A stretch of DNA of 64,000 nucleotides from Dyella dinghuensis (lineage in GTDB: Bacteria; Pseudomonadota; Gammaproteobacteria; Xanthomonadales; Rhodanobacteraceae): assembly GCF_003977615.1 (NCBI RefSeq), contig NZ_RYZR01000005.1, positions 496,001 to 560,000 on the forward strand. Reading direction: 5' to 3'. The translations under genes were made by a program, and so were the position numbers. This document shows positions 33,602-41,676 of the stretch, piece after piece; within the stretch, counting starts at the first letter, position 1; the number at the start of each line of letters is the position of its first letter. The notes below the pieces were generated by a model. The model did no database searches, was not told the DNA's origin, and saw only the letters and a list, made by a program, of their open reading frames with translations.

Positions 33602-34525
33602 ATGTCCCTCGACACCCCCACCCGCGAACGAATCGAAACCCTGCTCAAAGACCACCGCGTGGTGTTGTTTATGAAGGGCACCCGTCATCAGCCGATGTGC
33701 GGTTTTTCCGCCGCAGCCACCAACACGCTCAACGAACTGCTGCCCGACTACCACACGGTCAACGTGCTGGAAGATCCGGAAATCCGCGAAGGCATCAAGC
33801 AGTTCGGCAATTGGCCGACCATCCCGCAGTTGTATGTCGACGGCGAACTGGTCGGCGGCGCCGACATCATTCACCAGATGTATGGCAGCGGCGAACTGCA
33901 TCAGCTGTTCGGTGCCGCAGCGCCGGATCGCACACCGCCGGAAATCACGATTACCGATAAGGCTGCCGAAGCGATCCGTCAGGGCACGGCCAATGCACAG
34001 GGTCTGGCACTGCATCTGGAAATCGGCCCGGACCACAGCGCCGGCTTCCAGCTTGCACCGGGTCACGATCACGATATCGTCGTCAACGCCAACGGCATCG
34101 AAGTGCATTTCGATCCGGCCAGTGCGCAGCGCGCGAAAGGCATCGTGATCGATTGGGTTTCCACGATGCAGGGCGAAGGCCTGAGCCTGAAGTTTCCCAA
34201 TGCCAACGAAATCCGTTCGATGAGCGTGCAGGAACTGCAGCAACGCCTCGCTGCGAAGAACATCACGTTGATCGATACACGTCCGGCACAAGGCCGCCAG
34301 ATCGCCGCCCCGCTCGCGCAGGCACGCGTTCTCGAAGAAGAAGGCTACGACGCACTCGCCGCGCTGCCGAAAGACACGCCGATTGCCTTCATGTGCCATC
34401 ACGGCATTTCCAGCCGCGGCGTGGCGGAGCGCTTCGCTGCACATGGTTTTACGCAGGTGTATAGCGTCGACGGTGGCATCGATGCTTGGGCTGCGGAAAT
34501 CGACTCGAGCATTCCGCGCTACTGA
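33602..34525 (+). CDS. three-domain monothiol glutaredoxin / A-type-like / rhodanese protein
   Basis: A 307-residue fusion. Residues 1-105 are a Grx4-type monothiol glutaredoxin with the CGFS motif at 33-36 and FGNWPTIPQLYVDGELVGG. Residues 112-203 resemble an A-type Fe-S carrier (ITDKAAEAIRQ, IGPDHSAGFQLAPG, VVNANGIEVHFDPASA, KGIVIDWV) but lack all three cluster cysteines of IscA. Residues 207-307 are a rhodanese domain with the active-site loop CHHGISSR (Cys265). A role in Fe-S or persulfide handling is likely. The ATG at 33602 has GGAG 9 bases upstream. It ends before a strong terminator. Confidence 0.9.
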   Translation: MSLDTPTRERIETLLKDHRVVLFMKGTRHQPMCGFSAAATNTLNELLPDYHTVNVLEDPEIREGIKQFGNWPTIPQLYVDGELVGGADIIHQMYGSGELHQLFGAAAPDRTPPEITITDKAAEAIRQGTANAQGLALHLEIGPDHSAGFQLAPGHDHDIVVNANGIEVHFDPASAQRAKGIVIDWVSTMQGEGLSLKFPNANEIRSMSVQELQQRLAAKNITLIDTRPAQGRQIAAPLAQARVLEEEGYDALAALPKDTPIAFMCHHGISSRGVAERFAAHGFTQVYSVDGGIDAWAAEIDSSIPRY

Positions 34526-34540
34526 AAACGCGCTGCTTTG

Positions 34541-34569
34541 AAAAAGACCCCGCATGGGGTCTTTTTTTT
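34541..34569. terminator. bidirectional rho-independent terminator
   Basis: Five A, then GACCCC / GGGGTC stem with a GCAT loop, then eight T. It serves the glutaredoxin fusion gene and can also serve the converging PKHD gene. Confidence 0.93.
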
Positions 34570-34630
34570 ACGTGTCATCAATGCATGCAACGGCCGCAGC
34601 AAAAGCCACGCGCTTATCGCGCAGCCTACG

Positions 34631-35305
34631 TCAGGTGTCCGCCCACATGCGAACCAGGTTCGCTCGCGACTTGCTGATCAGGTCGAACGCCGGGCTCTTG
34701 CCTTCGCGACTGAAAGTCAAACGCTTGGCGTTTTCCATATCCCACAATATTTCCCGCTGCGCAGGATCACGAATCTGGCTTTGCACCCAGATGATCGCCG
34801 CATCGCGCACACCGCGGGTAACCGGTGTGACGTGGTGCAACGTGTTGGCGGGATAGGCAATGGCGGAACCCGCCTCAAGCTTGAACTGACTGCTGATGCC
34901 GTTCATGAGTACGGTCAACTCACCGCCATCGTAACTTTGCGGGTCGGAGAGAAAAATGGTGATGGCAATGTCGCTACGTATCGCATTGCTCATAATCCCC
35001 ATGATCGGCGAATCGACATGAGGGCCGTATTCCATGCCCTGTTGATAGCGATTGAACAATACCGACGTCGCCGCCGCCGGCAGCAGTGCCGTCTGCAATT
35101 CACCGCTGCGCATAAAGGCTTCGCGCACGGTGCGTGCAATCTGCTCGTATTCGGGTGTACCCGACGTCACTTGCAGATTCCGCTTCACCTCACGCGCAGA
35201 CCAACCCGCCGTGTCGGCTCCATCGATAAAAGACGCACCCTGCAGTCTGGGCCGGATGGCAGCCAGCTCACCGGAGTTGAGAATAGCGGGGAAGCAGTAA
35301 ATCAA
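34631..35305 (-). CDS. PKHD-type Fe(II)/2-oxoglutarate dioxygenase (PiuC/YbiX family)
   Basis: A 224-residue non-haem iron hydroxylase. The metal triad is His96-x-Asp98 (YGPHVDSP) and His157 (NTLHHVTPVTRG), with Arg164 as the likely 2-oxoglutarate ligand. It also has the family start CFPAILNSGELAAIR, SVLFNRYQQGMEYG and YDGGELTV. Relatives are commonly next to TonB-dependent receptors and are iron-responsive (PiuC), which agrees with the receptor gene at 37108-40320. It appears to start at TTG, with AAGGG about 8 bases upstream. It is divergent from the TPR-sulfotransferase gene. The hydroxylated substrate is unknown. Confidence 0.92.
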   Translation of the reverse strand: MIYCFPAILNSGELAAIRPRLQGASFIDGADTAGWSAREVKRNLQVTSGTPEYEQIARTVREAFMRSGELQTALLPAAATSVLFNRYQQGMEYGPHVDSPIMGIMSNAIRSDIAITIFLSDPQSYDGGELTVLMNGISSQFKLEAGSAIAYPANTLHHVTPVTRGVRDAAIIWVQSQIRDPAQREILWDMENAKRLTFSREGKSPAFDLISKSRANLVRMWADT

Positions 35306-35455
35306 GGCCGTAACCCTTTATGAGGTCGCATGACGTCTTCCATGGTAATCGCACACCCCATCAAGCGGAACGTCTGCCGTCATGCGGCCACTCTTTATCG
35401 TGAAGAACATGCAAGACTTGGCATCGATTCTGAAACCATCCGCATCAGGTAACCC

Positions 35456-37018
35456 ATGCCGCCCACCTCCCTCTCCCCCGCAGCGCGCCAGTGGCTGAGC
35501 GAAGCCGGCAGAGCGTTATCCGAAGGGCGCGCTGATTTGGCCGAACAACCGCTGAGACGCGTGCTGGCCGAGGCGCCCGGCTTTGCCAACGCGCTGTTCC
35601 TGTATGGCATAGCTTGTCAGATGCGTGGCGACAGCATCACCGCCGCCGAGTACTTGCGCAAAGCCGCAAAGCAACGCCCGGATGACCCGAGCACCCTCAC
35701 GACTCTGGGGGGTGCCCTTTACGACTCTGGCGCAACCGATGAAGCATTTGTCTACCTGCGCCGAGCCACAGAACTGGCCCCCAAGCAGGCCTCAACTTGG
35801 TACAACCTCGGTAAAGCGCTGAAATTGCACTGGCAACTGGACGAGGCCGCAGATGCTTTGCAACGCGCCCTCAATCTGGACGAACGGCATATCGCTGCGC
35901 GCAACACGCTCGCAGACATTTTCACGATACGCGGCAACATCCCCGACGCGGTTGCCCAATACCGCAAATCGCTGGCCTTGCAACCCGATCAAGCGCAGGC
36001 CTGGCAGGGATTGGCCAATCTGAAAACCGAGCCACTAACGCTGGCGGATGCAGGACAGATCCACCACATCCTGCAAAACCAGCAGCTTTCAAACGACGAT
36101 CGCATATCGCTGGGTTTTAGTTTGTACAAAGCCCTCGAAGATCAGCGTGACTACGCCGGCGCCTTTCAGGCACTGCTAGAAGCCAATGCACTCAAACGCC
36201 AGCTGGTCCAATGGGATGCGGTGGCCGGGCATGGCCATGTCGATGCGATTGCTAACGTCTTTCGTGATCCGTCGCCAGTTCCGCTCGATCCGGTCCTGGG
36301 ACATGAAGTGATTTTCATCGCCAGTCTTCCGCGTTCCGGATCGACACTGGTTGAACACATTCTTGCTTCGCACCCGCTAGTGGAAGGTGCAAACGAGATC
36401 AGCGACCTCTCGCAGGTTCTCGATGAAGAATCGAAACGACGCGGCAAAGAGTTTCCCCATTGGGTGCCCGACGCCTCGGCGGAAGATTGGGCGCGACTGG
36501 GCAAAGACTATCTTGCCCGCACTGCCCGCTGGCGCACCAAGCGCCCTTATTTCACCGACAAGGGATTGCTGAACTGGCAGTGGGTCGGCGCGATTCGTGC
36601 GATGTTGCCGGGCGCCAAAATCATCAACTGTCATCGCGATCCGGTCGAAACCTGTTTTGCCTGCTACCGCCAGTTATTCAGCGAAGGCATCCACTTCAGC
36701 TACGACCTGGAGGACCTGGCCAGCTATTACAACGACTACCAATGCCTCAGCGACTACTGGCAGGAACGTTACCCGGATCAAATGCTCGATCTTGCCTACG
36801 AGACCCTGGTGCAAGAACCCGAAGCGCAGATTCGCCGCTTGCTTGCCTTCTGCCAACTGCCTTTTGATGTCGCGTGCCTCTCTCCGCATCAGACGCAGCG
36901 CGAGGTGCATAGCACAGCCAGTGCGGCGCAAGTGCGCCAGCCGATACGAGGCGATACGGCGCGCAGTCCGCGATATCAGGATTTTCTGAAGCCGCTCATT
37001 CAACGCCTCAATCGCTGA
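35456..37018 (+). CDS. TPR-repeat sulfotransferase
   Basis: A 520-residue protein. Residues about 10-200 hold five or six tetratricopeptide repeats (e.g. STWYNLGKALKLHWQLDEAA, ARNTLADIFTIRGNIPDAV). Residues about 280-520 are a PAPS-dependent sulfotransferase domain: the 5'-phosphosulfate loop is SLPRSGSTLVEHIL at about 289-302 and the 3'-phosphate site is CHRDPVETCFACYRQ at about 388-402. No signal peptide. Such TPR-sulfotransferases are found beside TonB receptors and PKHD hydroxylases in several proteobacteria; their acceptor is not established. It converges on the receptor gene. Confidence 0.9.
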   Translation: MPPTSLSPAARQWLSEAGRALSEGRADLAEQPLRRVLAEAPGFANALFLYGIACQMRGDSITAAEYLRKAAKQRPDDPSTLTTLGGALYDSGATDEAFVYLRRATELAPKQASTWYNLGKALKLHWQLDEAADALQRALNLDERHIAARNTLADIFTIRGNIPDAVAQYRKSLALQPDQAQAWQGLANLKTEPLTLADAGQIHHILQNQQLSNDDRISLGFSLYKALEDQRDYAGAFQALLEANALKRQLVQWDAVAGHGHVDAIANVFRDPSPVPLDPVLGHEVIFIASLPRSGSTLVEHILASHPLVEGANEISDLSQVLDEESKRRGKEFPHWVPDASAEDWARLGKDYLARTARWRTKRPYFTDKGLLNWQWVGAIRAMLPGAKIINCHRDPVETCFACYRQLFSEGIHFSYDLEDLASYYNDYQCLSDYWQERYPDQMLDLAYETLVQEPEAQIRRLLAFCQLPFDVACLSPHQTQREVHSTASAAQVRQPIRGDTARSPRYQDFLKPLIQRLNR

Positions 37019-37022
37019 AATG

Positions 37023-37055
37023 AAGAAGGCCGCCAGATAACCGGCGGCCTTCTTT
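37023..37055. terminator. bidirectional hairpin terminator
   Basis: A 12-bp perfect stem (AAGAAGGCCGCC / GGCGGCCTTCTT) around an 8-base loop, followed by TTT in one direction. It lies between the converging sulfotransferase and TonB receptor genes. Confidence 0.82.
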
Positions 37056-37107
37056 GTTGCTCCCGTTACCGGCGCCCTTTCGGGCACCGGTGAATGACGA
37101 TCGGGAA

Positions 37108-40100
37108 TTACCAGTCGAACTTCACGCTGAAGTCCACGTAGCGCGGAGCTTCCAGCGAGAGCGGGGTCTTGTAGACCGGGTTGTAAGCGCCCTGGCCATT
37201 GGTGACGGTCTGCATATAGCCCGAGACATACAGCAGGGCATTCTGCTCGTTGAGCAGGTTATGAACCATCGCCTGGAACGTAAGGTGCTTGTTGCCCCAT
37301 ACCGGTATGTACGTCAGCGCCAGGTTGATCTGATGGATCCACGGCGTGTGACCACTCGCTCCCGGAGGCGATGGCAAGCCACCATAACCGACGCCGGTTG
37401 TCGAATTGCCCGCGGGTACGCCACCACAGAAGTGCTGGTAAGAACCACCATATTCATCCGGATCAATGATATCGCCGTAACCGCTCAAGCATTCGTTCGG
37501 CGCGCCAGACTGGATGATATAGGTGCCGCTTACGAGCCACTCGGGCGTGATGGAATACGCACCGAAGGCCTTCAGCGTGTGACGACGGCTGTTTGGCAGC
37601 TCGCCGTTGCTGTACTGCATCAGGTCGGGGAAGTCCCACTGCGCCGTGGTTGAACCGGAAAGACCACCCTGCTGTTTTGCAATCTGCGTCTGGTTCGAGA
37701 TCTGGCCGATCGCGGTGTCGGTCGGGCCCTCAGTCGTACCCCACGACTTCGAGAACAGGTAGTCGACCTTGCCGTACCACTTGCCGTCCCAGGTGTGTTC
37801 CAGATACGTCTCCAGACCGTAGTACTTACGCTCTGGCGTCGGGAATGTGCAGATATGATTGCAGAGAACGCCCTGCCCGGTGTTCGGATTCCACTCGACC
37901 AGCTGGTTGCCTTGCGGGATGTAGTTGGCCTTGCCTGGATTGACCAGGGCTCCAACGACAGCGTCCGGCAGTACGAGGTCGGTGTCATCGACGAAGTTGC
38001 TCACCTTTTGATAGGTGGCCGTCGTGCCGAACACCAGACCGGTATCGCCGAGGGTCTTCTGGAAACCAAGAACGAATTCATCCTGGTATTCGGCTTTCAG
38101 GTTGTTCGACGCGTAATCCTTGCCGTTGCCGATCACGCCATTCTCGCCATCCGGCGAGTAGAAACCTGGGTTGGTCACACCCGGGGCCAGAACCACCGGC
38201 ACCGGGGTCAGGCCTTGCGGAACACCGTTTGCACCGATGGACGTGTAGGTATAGGTCACTTCGCCATTCACGGTGCCAAAGGTCGAGTTGCGTGCAGCCA
38301 GACCCGTCGGCAACGCCAGATAGTAGCGACCCGCATTACCGAACAGCTTCGCCGTGCTGTCGCCGAAGATATCCCAGCTGAAGCCCAGACGCGGCGCCCA
38401 CTGCGGCTTGGTCTCGCGCACGTATTCCACGCCACCTGGCGCGCTATTGATGAACGAGTCGTTGCGTATGCCAAGGTCAAGCAGCAGGTTCGGCATGACC
38501 TGCCAACGATCTTCGATGTACTGCGCTTTTTGACGGACTGCCAGGTTGATATCCGAGCTATCGAGATTCTCCTGCACATACCGTCCGGCGACGGGCGTCG
38601 TGACGTAGGGCGCAGTGGTCGCGTAAATCGGAAGCGAGTTGCCGTCGTTGTAGACCCAGGCACCGCCACCGAGGGTGGTGAACCCGTCGTGATCGTCGTG
38701 GGTCTGCATGTTGTCGATACCGAACTTCAACTCGTGCGTATCCGTGATTTTCCAATCAAGGTCGATGCGCAGATTGTTGACCTTCGAGGTGTGATCCGGA
38801 TTGCCCTGCTGCGTCGGATACAAATTCGGGATCGAAGCCAGATTGGAGTAGCCCGGCGTGCTAGACGACAAACCCGGCGCATAAATCACCGGCTGAACAT
38901 TTCCGCCGGGTATCGTCACGTAATACTTGCCCTGCATCTGCCCGGCAAGAACTTCGAGTGTGAGGTCGTCGGTGATGTAGGACGTGTACTTGAGGACGCC
39001 GAGATTGAAATCGTTCTTGGTCAACAAGCCCGGGCCGTAGTAATTGGCGACGCTCTGGTTCGAGTAGTTGTAGTTGTAGTAGTTGTTGCTGTTGAGGTTG
39101 GAGTCGCTCTTGACACCCGTCAACTCAAGAATGTTGCTGTCGTTGATGTTCCAGTCCAGCTTGCCGTAAAGCTTGGGAGAGGACGTGGAGGTCGATTCCC
39201 AACCCGTCGGCGTCGTCAGACCGTTCTGCGCCACGCCGGCCTGATTGCTGTCGTGCTGCCATTCGGCGGTCAGGAAGAAAAACAGCTTGTCCTTGATCAG
39301 CGGGCCGCTGAGATAGGCGTCGTACACCGTTTCCCAGTCACTGTTCTGCCGCTGACCGTTTTCGATTTGGCCGTATCCGGCCGGGTAATTGGTCGTGCCC
39401 TGATGGCCGTTGAGGTAAGCGGTACCGGGTACTCCGCCGATTGTCGGCGTGGTGATACCCACTGGCGTGTTCGGATTCGAGTACGTGATGTTGTCGTAGC
39501 TGCTTTCCGCCCAGCTCGGACGGTAGTCGACGTACACACCCGCATGCCATTGGTTGCTACCGCGCTGACCAACCTGGCTGATCACGCCACCGGTCGAACG
39601 GCCGTACTCGGGGCCATAACCGGAGGTAATGGTCTGCTGCTCGGCAATCGCGAAATACGGCAGCGTGATGCCACCCGCGCCGCCGATCGGATCGGTGGTG
39701 TTGAAGCCGTTGAGGTAATAGGCATTTTCGACGACGGCGTTGCCGCCGATCGAGACCAGCGGCGCACCGTTCGGTCCCGTACCAAGGCTGGAACCACCGA
39801 AGGTCACGCCCGGCGCCAGAATGGCGATGGATTCCGCATTGTGCGCAATCGGCAGATCTTTCAACTGCTGCGAGGTCATCACCGCGCTTTGGCGCGTCGA
39901 GGTCACATCGATCTGCGGCACCGAATCGGCGGTCACCGTCACGGTGCCCAGATTCTTGGTTTCCTTGGACGAGGCAAACGGCACGGTAACGGCGCCGGCC
40001 ACGGTCACATGGACGTTTTCCTGCGAGGCGACCACCTGGCCATTGCTGACCAGCGACACCGTGTAGGTACCCGTCGGCAAACTGGCGGCGTAGTAACGGC

Positions 40101-40320
40101 CACTGGAATCTACCGGCACATCGCGCGAAAGGCCCGTTCCAACGTTTTGCAACCGGACGACTTCGCCTGCCTCGACTGGCGCGCTACCGGTGATCGAGCC
40201 TGTGGTGGCCTGCGCGTGTGCGTGTCCCGCGTAGCCGAAGCCCAGCGCAATCGCTAGGGCCAATGCGGTATGGCGCGTCTGCGTCGCCTTGGATGCAGGC
40301 ACGTGTTTTTTAACATTCAT
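37108..40320 (-). CDS. Oar-like TonB-dependent outer-membrane receptor
   Basis: A 1070-residue outer-membrane receptor. The signal peptide covers about 1-37 (MNVKKHVPASKATQTRHTAL to HAHAQA). A carboxypeptidase-regulatory-like beta domain follows (about 38-110, VRLQNVGTGLSRDVPVDSSGRYYAASLPTG split across two strands), then a plug with the PIAHNAESIAILAPGV and VVENAYYLNGFN segments, and a beta-barrel ending in an aromatic residue (DFSVKFDW). The N-terminal domain and length match the Oar group. The ligand is unknown; Oar relatives handle peptides, polysaccharides or secretion. The ATG at 40320 is preferred to 40383 because the signal peptide begins there. It is preceded by about 400 bases without a gene. 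Confidence 0.93.
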   Translation of the reverse strand: MNVKKHVPASKATQTRHTALALAIALGFGYAGHAHAQATTGSITGSAPVEAGEVVRLQNVGTGLSRDVPVDSSGRYYAASLPTGTYTVSLVSNGQVVASQENVHVTVAGAVTVPFASSKETKNLGTVTVTADSVPQIDVTSTRQSAVMTSQQLKDLPIAHNAESIAILAPGVTFGGSSLGTGPNGAPLVSIGGNAVVENAYYLNGFNTTDPIGGAGGITLPYFAIAEQQTITSGYGPEYGRSTGGVISQVGQRGSNQWHAGVYVDYRPSWAESSYDNITYSNPNTPVGITTPTIGGVPGTAYLNGHQGTTNYPAGYGQIENGQRQNSDWETVYDAYLSGPLIKDKLFFFLTAEWQHDSNQAGVAQNGLTTPTGWESTSTSSPKLYGKLDWNINDSNILELTGVKSDSNLNSNNYYNYNYSNQSVANYYGPGLLTKNDFNLGVLKYTSYITDDLTLEVLAGQMQGKYYVTIPGGNVQPVIYAPGLSSSTPGYSNLASIPNLYPTQQGNPDHTSKVNNLRIDLDWKITDTHELKFGIDNMQTHDDHDGFTTLGGGAWVYNDGNSLPIYATTAPYVTTPVAGRYVQENLDSSDINLAVRQKAQYIEDRWQVMPNLLLDLGIRNDSFINSAPGGVEYVRETKPQWAPRLGFSWDIFGDSTAKLFGNAGRYYLALPTGLAARNSTFGTVNGEVTYTYTSIGANGVPQGLTPVPVVLAPGVTNPGFYSPDGENGVIGNGKDYASNNLKAEYQDEFVLGFQKTLGDTGLVFGTTATYQKVSNFVDDTDLVLPDAVVGALVNPGKANYIPQGNQLVEWNPNTGQGVLCNHICTFPTPERKYYGLETYLEHTWDGKWYGKVDYLFSKSWGTTEGPTDTAIGQISNQTQIAKQQGGLSGSTTAQWDFPDLMQYSNGELPNSRRHTLKAFGAYSITPEWLVSGTYIIQSGAPNECLSGYGDIIDPDEYGGSYQHFCGGVPAGNSTTGVGYGGLPSPPGASGHTPWIHQINLALTYIPVWGNKHLTFQAMVHNLLNEQNALLYVSGYMQTVTNGQGAYNPVYKTPLSLEAPRYVDFSVKFDW

Positions 40321-40719
40321 GAATTGTGAGCCCCCAGCAGAAATAAGTTTTAGTCGGGGCAGAACTAGGCACGCAGATCCCATCTCGGCTGGGAAATCCC
40401 CGCACCGAGTCTGCGTATCGCCTTATCTCCCCGTCCCTTCCCCAACAGGTTGCCAATAGTCTTTCCCAGAATTTAGCGACTACCTAACAACCTGTAGGTC
40501 GACGTTACGGGGCTTCGTAACAAAAAGTCAATGGCTGACAGCCAAGCGACAGGTAGGTGTACGATGGGCGGCCGCCCTTAAATTAAGGCGTGGCCACGGT
40601 ATTCGTTGTTATATCGGCAGGCCGAGGTGCGGTCTTTGTGGGCACGGCGCCCCGGCATTGAAACGCACCGCAACCGTTCCAGTCCCGCGTGCCATGCCGG
40701 ACATTCAAGGCACGCTTTT
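40321..40719 (-). other. 399-bp gene-free region upstream of the TonB receptor gene
   Basis: It holds the 3' end region of the AMP nucleosidase transcript and the leader and promoter of the receptor, both read on the minus strand. A TTGACT hexamer (minus strand, 40531-40526) could be a -35 box, but the matching -10 is poor. An AT-rich inverted repeat CCTTAA-A-TTAAGG at 40576-40588 stands out from GC-rich surroundings. I see no small gene or RNA family. Confidence 0.5.
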
Positions 40720-41508
40720 CTATTCGTTGGGCTCGTCTTCGAAACGCAGATGCTTCACGCTGCGGCCATTGCGGCGCACCAGCTTCAACGCTTCGATACC
40801 GATGCGGATATGTGCATCCACATATTGCGAGGTGACAGACCGATCACTCAGTTCGGTCTTCACTCCTTCCGGAATCATCGGCTGATCGGACACCAACAGC
40901 AGCGCACCGCAGGGAATTCGATTGGCAAAACCGGCGGCGAAAATTGTTGCGGTTTCCATATCGACGGCCATGCATCGCGTACGGCGCAGGTATTCCTTGA
41001 ACGTTTCGTCGTGTTCCCACACGCGACGATTGGTCGTGTAGACCGTGCCGGTCCAATAGTCGCGACCCATGTCGCGAATCATGGTGGAGATACCGCGTTG
41101 CAATTGGAAAGCCGGCAGCGCAGGAACTTCCGGTGGCAGGTAGTCGTTGCTTGTGCCTTCGCCACGGATAGCGGCAATCGGCAGGATCAGGTCGCCAAGC
41201 TGATTCTTCTTTTTTACGCCACCGCATTTGCCGAGGAACAACGCCGCACTCGGTTCGATCGCGCTAAGCAAATCCATCACCGTCGCCGCATTGGGACTGC
41301 CCATACCGAAGTTGATCAGTGTGATGCCGTCGGCAGTAGCACTGGGCATCGGGCGATCGCGGCCCTGCACTTCCACCCCGTGCCATTCGGCAAACAGATC
41401 CACGTAGTGGCCGAAGTTGGTAAGCAGGATGTGTGGACCGAAGTGGTCGAGCGACACACCGGTATAACGCGGCAGCCAGTTGGTGACGATCTCGTGTTTG
41501 GTCTTCAT
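40720..41508 (-). CDS. amn: AMP nucleosidase, short form
   Basis: A 262-residue member of the nucleoside phosphorylase fold (COG0775). It has ITLINFGMGSPNAATVMDLL, PSAALFLGKCGGVKKKNQLGDLILPIAA, RCMAVDMETATIFAAGFANRIPCGALLLVSDQ and SDRSVTSQYVDAHIRIG. These match AMP nucleosidase, which splits AMP to adenine and ribose 5-phosphate. E. coli Amn (484) has an extra N-terminal domain absent here, as in other short forms. The ATG at 41508 follows GAGATGG. It is a single gene. Confidence 0.87.
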   Translation of the reverse strand: MKTKHEIVTNWLPRYTGVSLDHFGPHILLTNFGHYVDLFAEWHGVEVQGRDRPMPSATADGITLINFGMGSPNAATVMDLLSAIEPSAALFLGKCGGVKKKNQLGDLILPIAAIRGEGTSNDYLPPEVPALPAFQLQRGISTMIRDMGRDYWTGTVYTTNRRVWEHDETFKEYLRRTRCMAVDMETATIFAAGFANRIPCGALLLVSDQPMIPEGVKTELSDRSVTSQYVDAHIRIGIEALKLVRRNGRSVKHLRFEDEPNE

Positions 41509-41676
41509 GCCATCTCTTTCGTCAGGCACAGCGCAGTCTTCGCTGTGCGAAGCCGGCGACGCCACGCCGGCAAGATGCCAAATCGCATAGTCCTATATTA
41601 GAGCCTAGTGCCGCCATATTCGCATTCCCTTGAAGTGGCACACTTCACCATCGGCACCCCGATGAAGGAGAGTGGC

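Noticed and set aside
37795-40257. An 820-codon plus-strand open frame
   Set aside because: It is antisense to the TonB receptor gene, which has a clear signal peptide and barrel; the frame looks like shadow coding.
40526-40531. TTGACT as the -35 box of the TonB receptor promoter
   Set aside because: No acceptable -10 hexamer lies 16-18 bases downstream on the minus strand.
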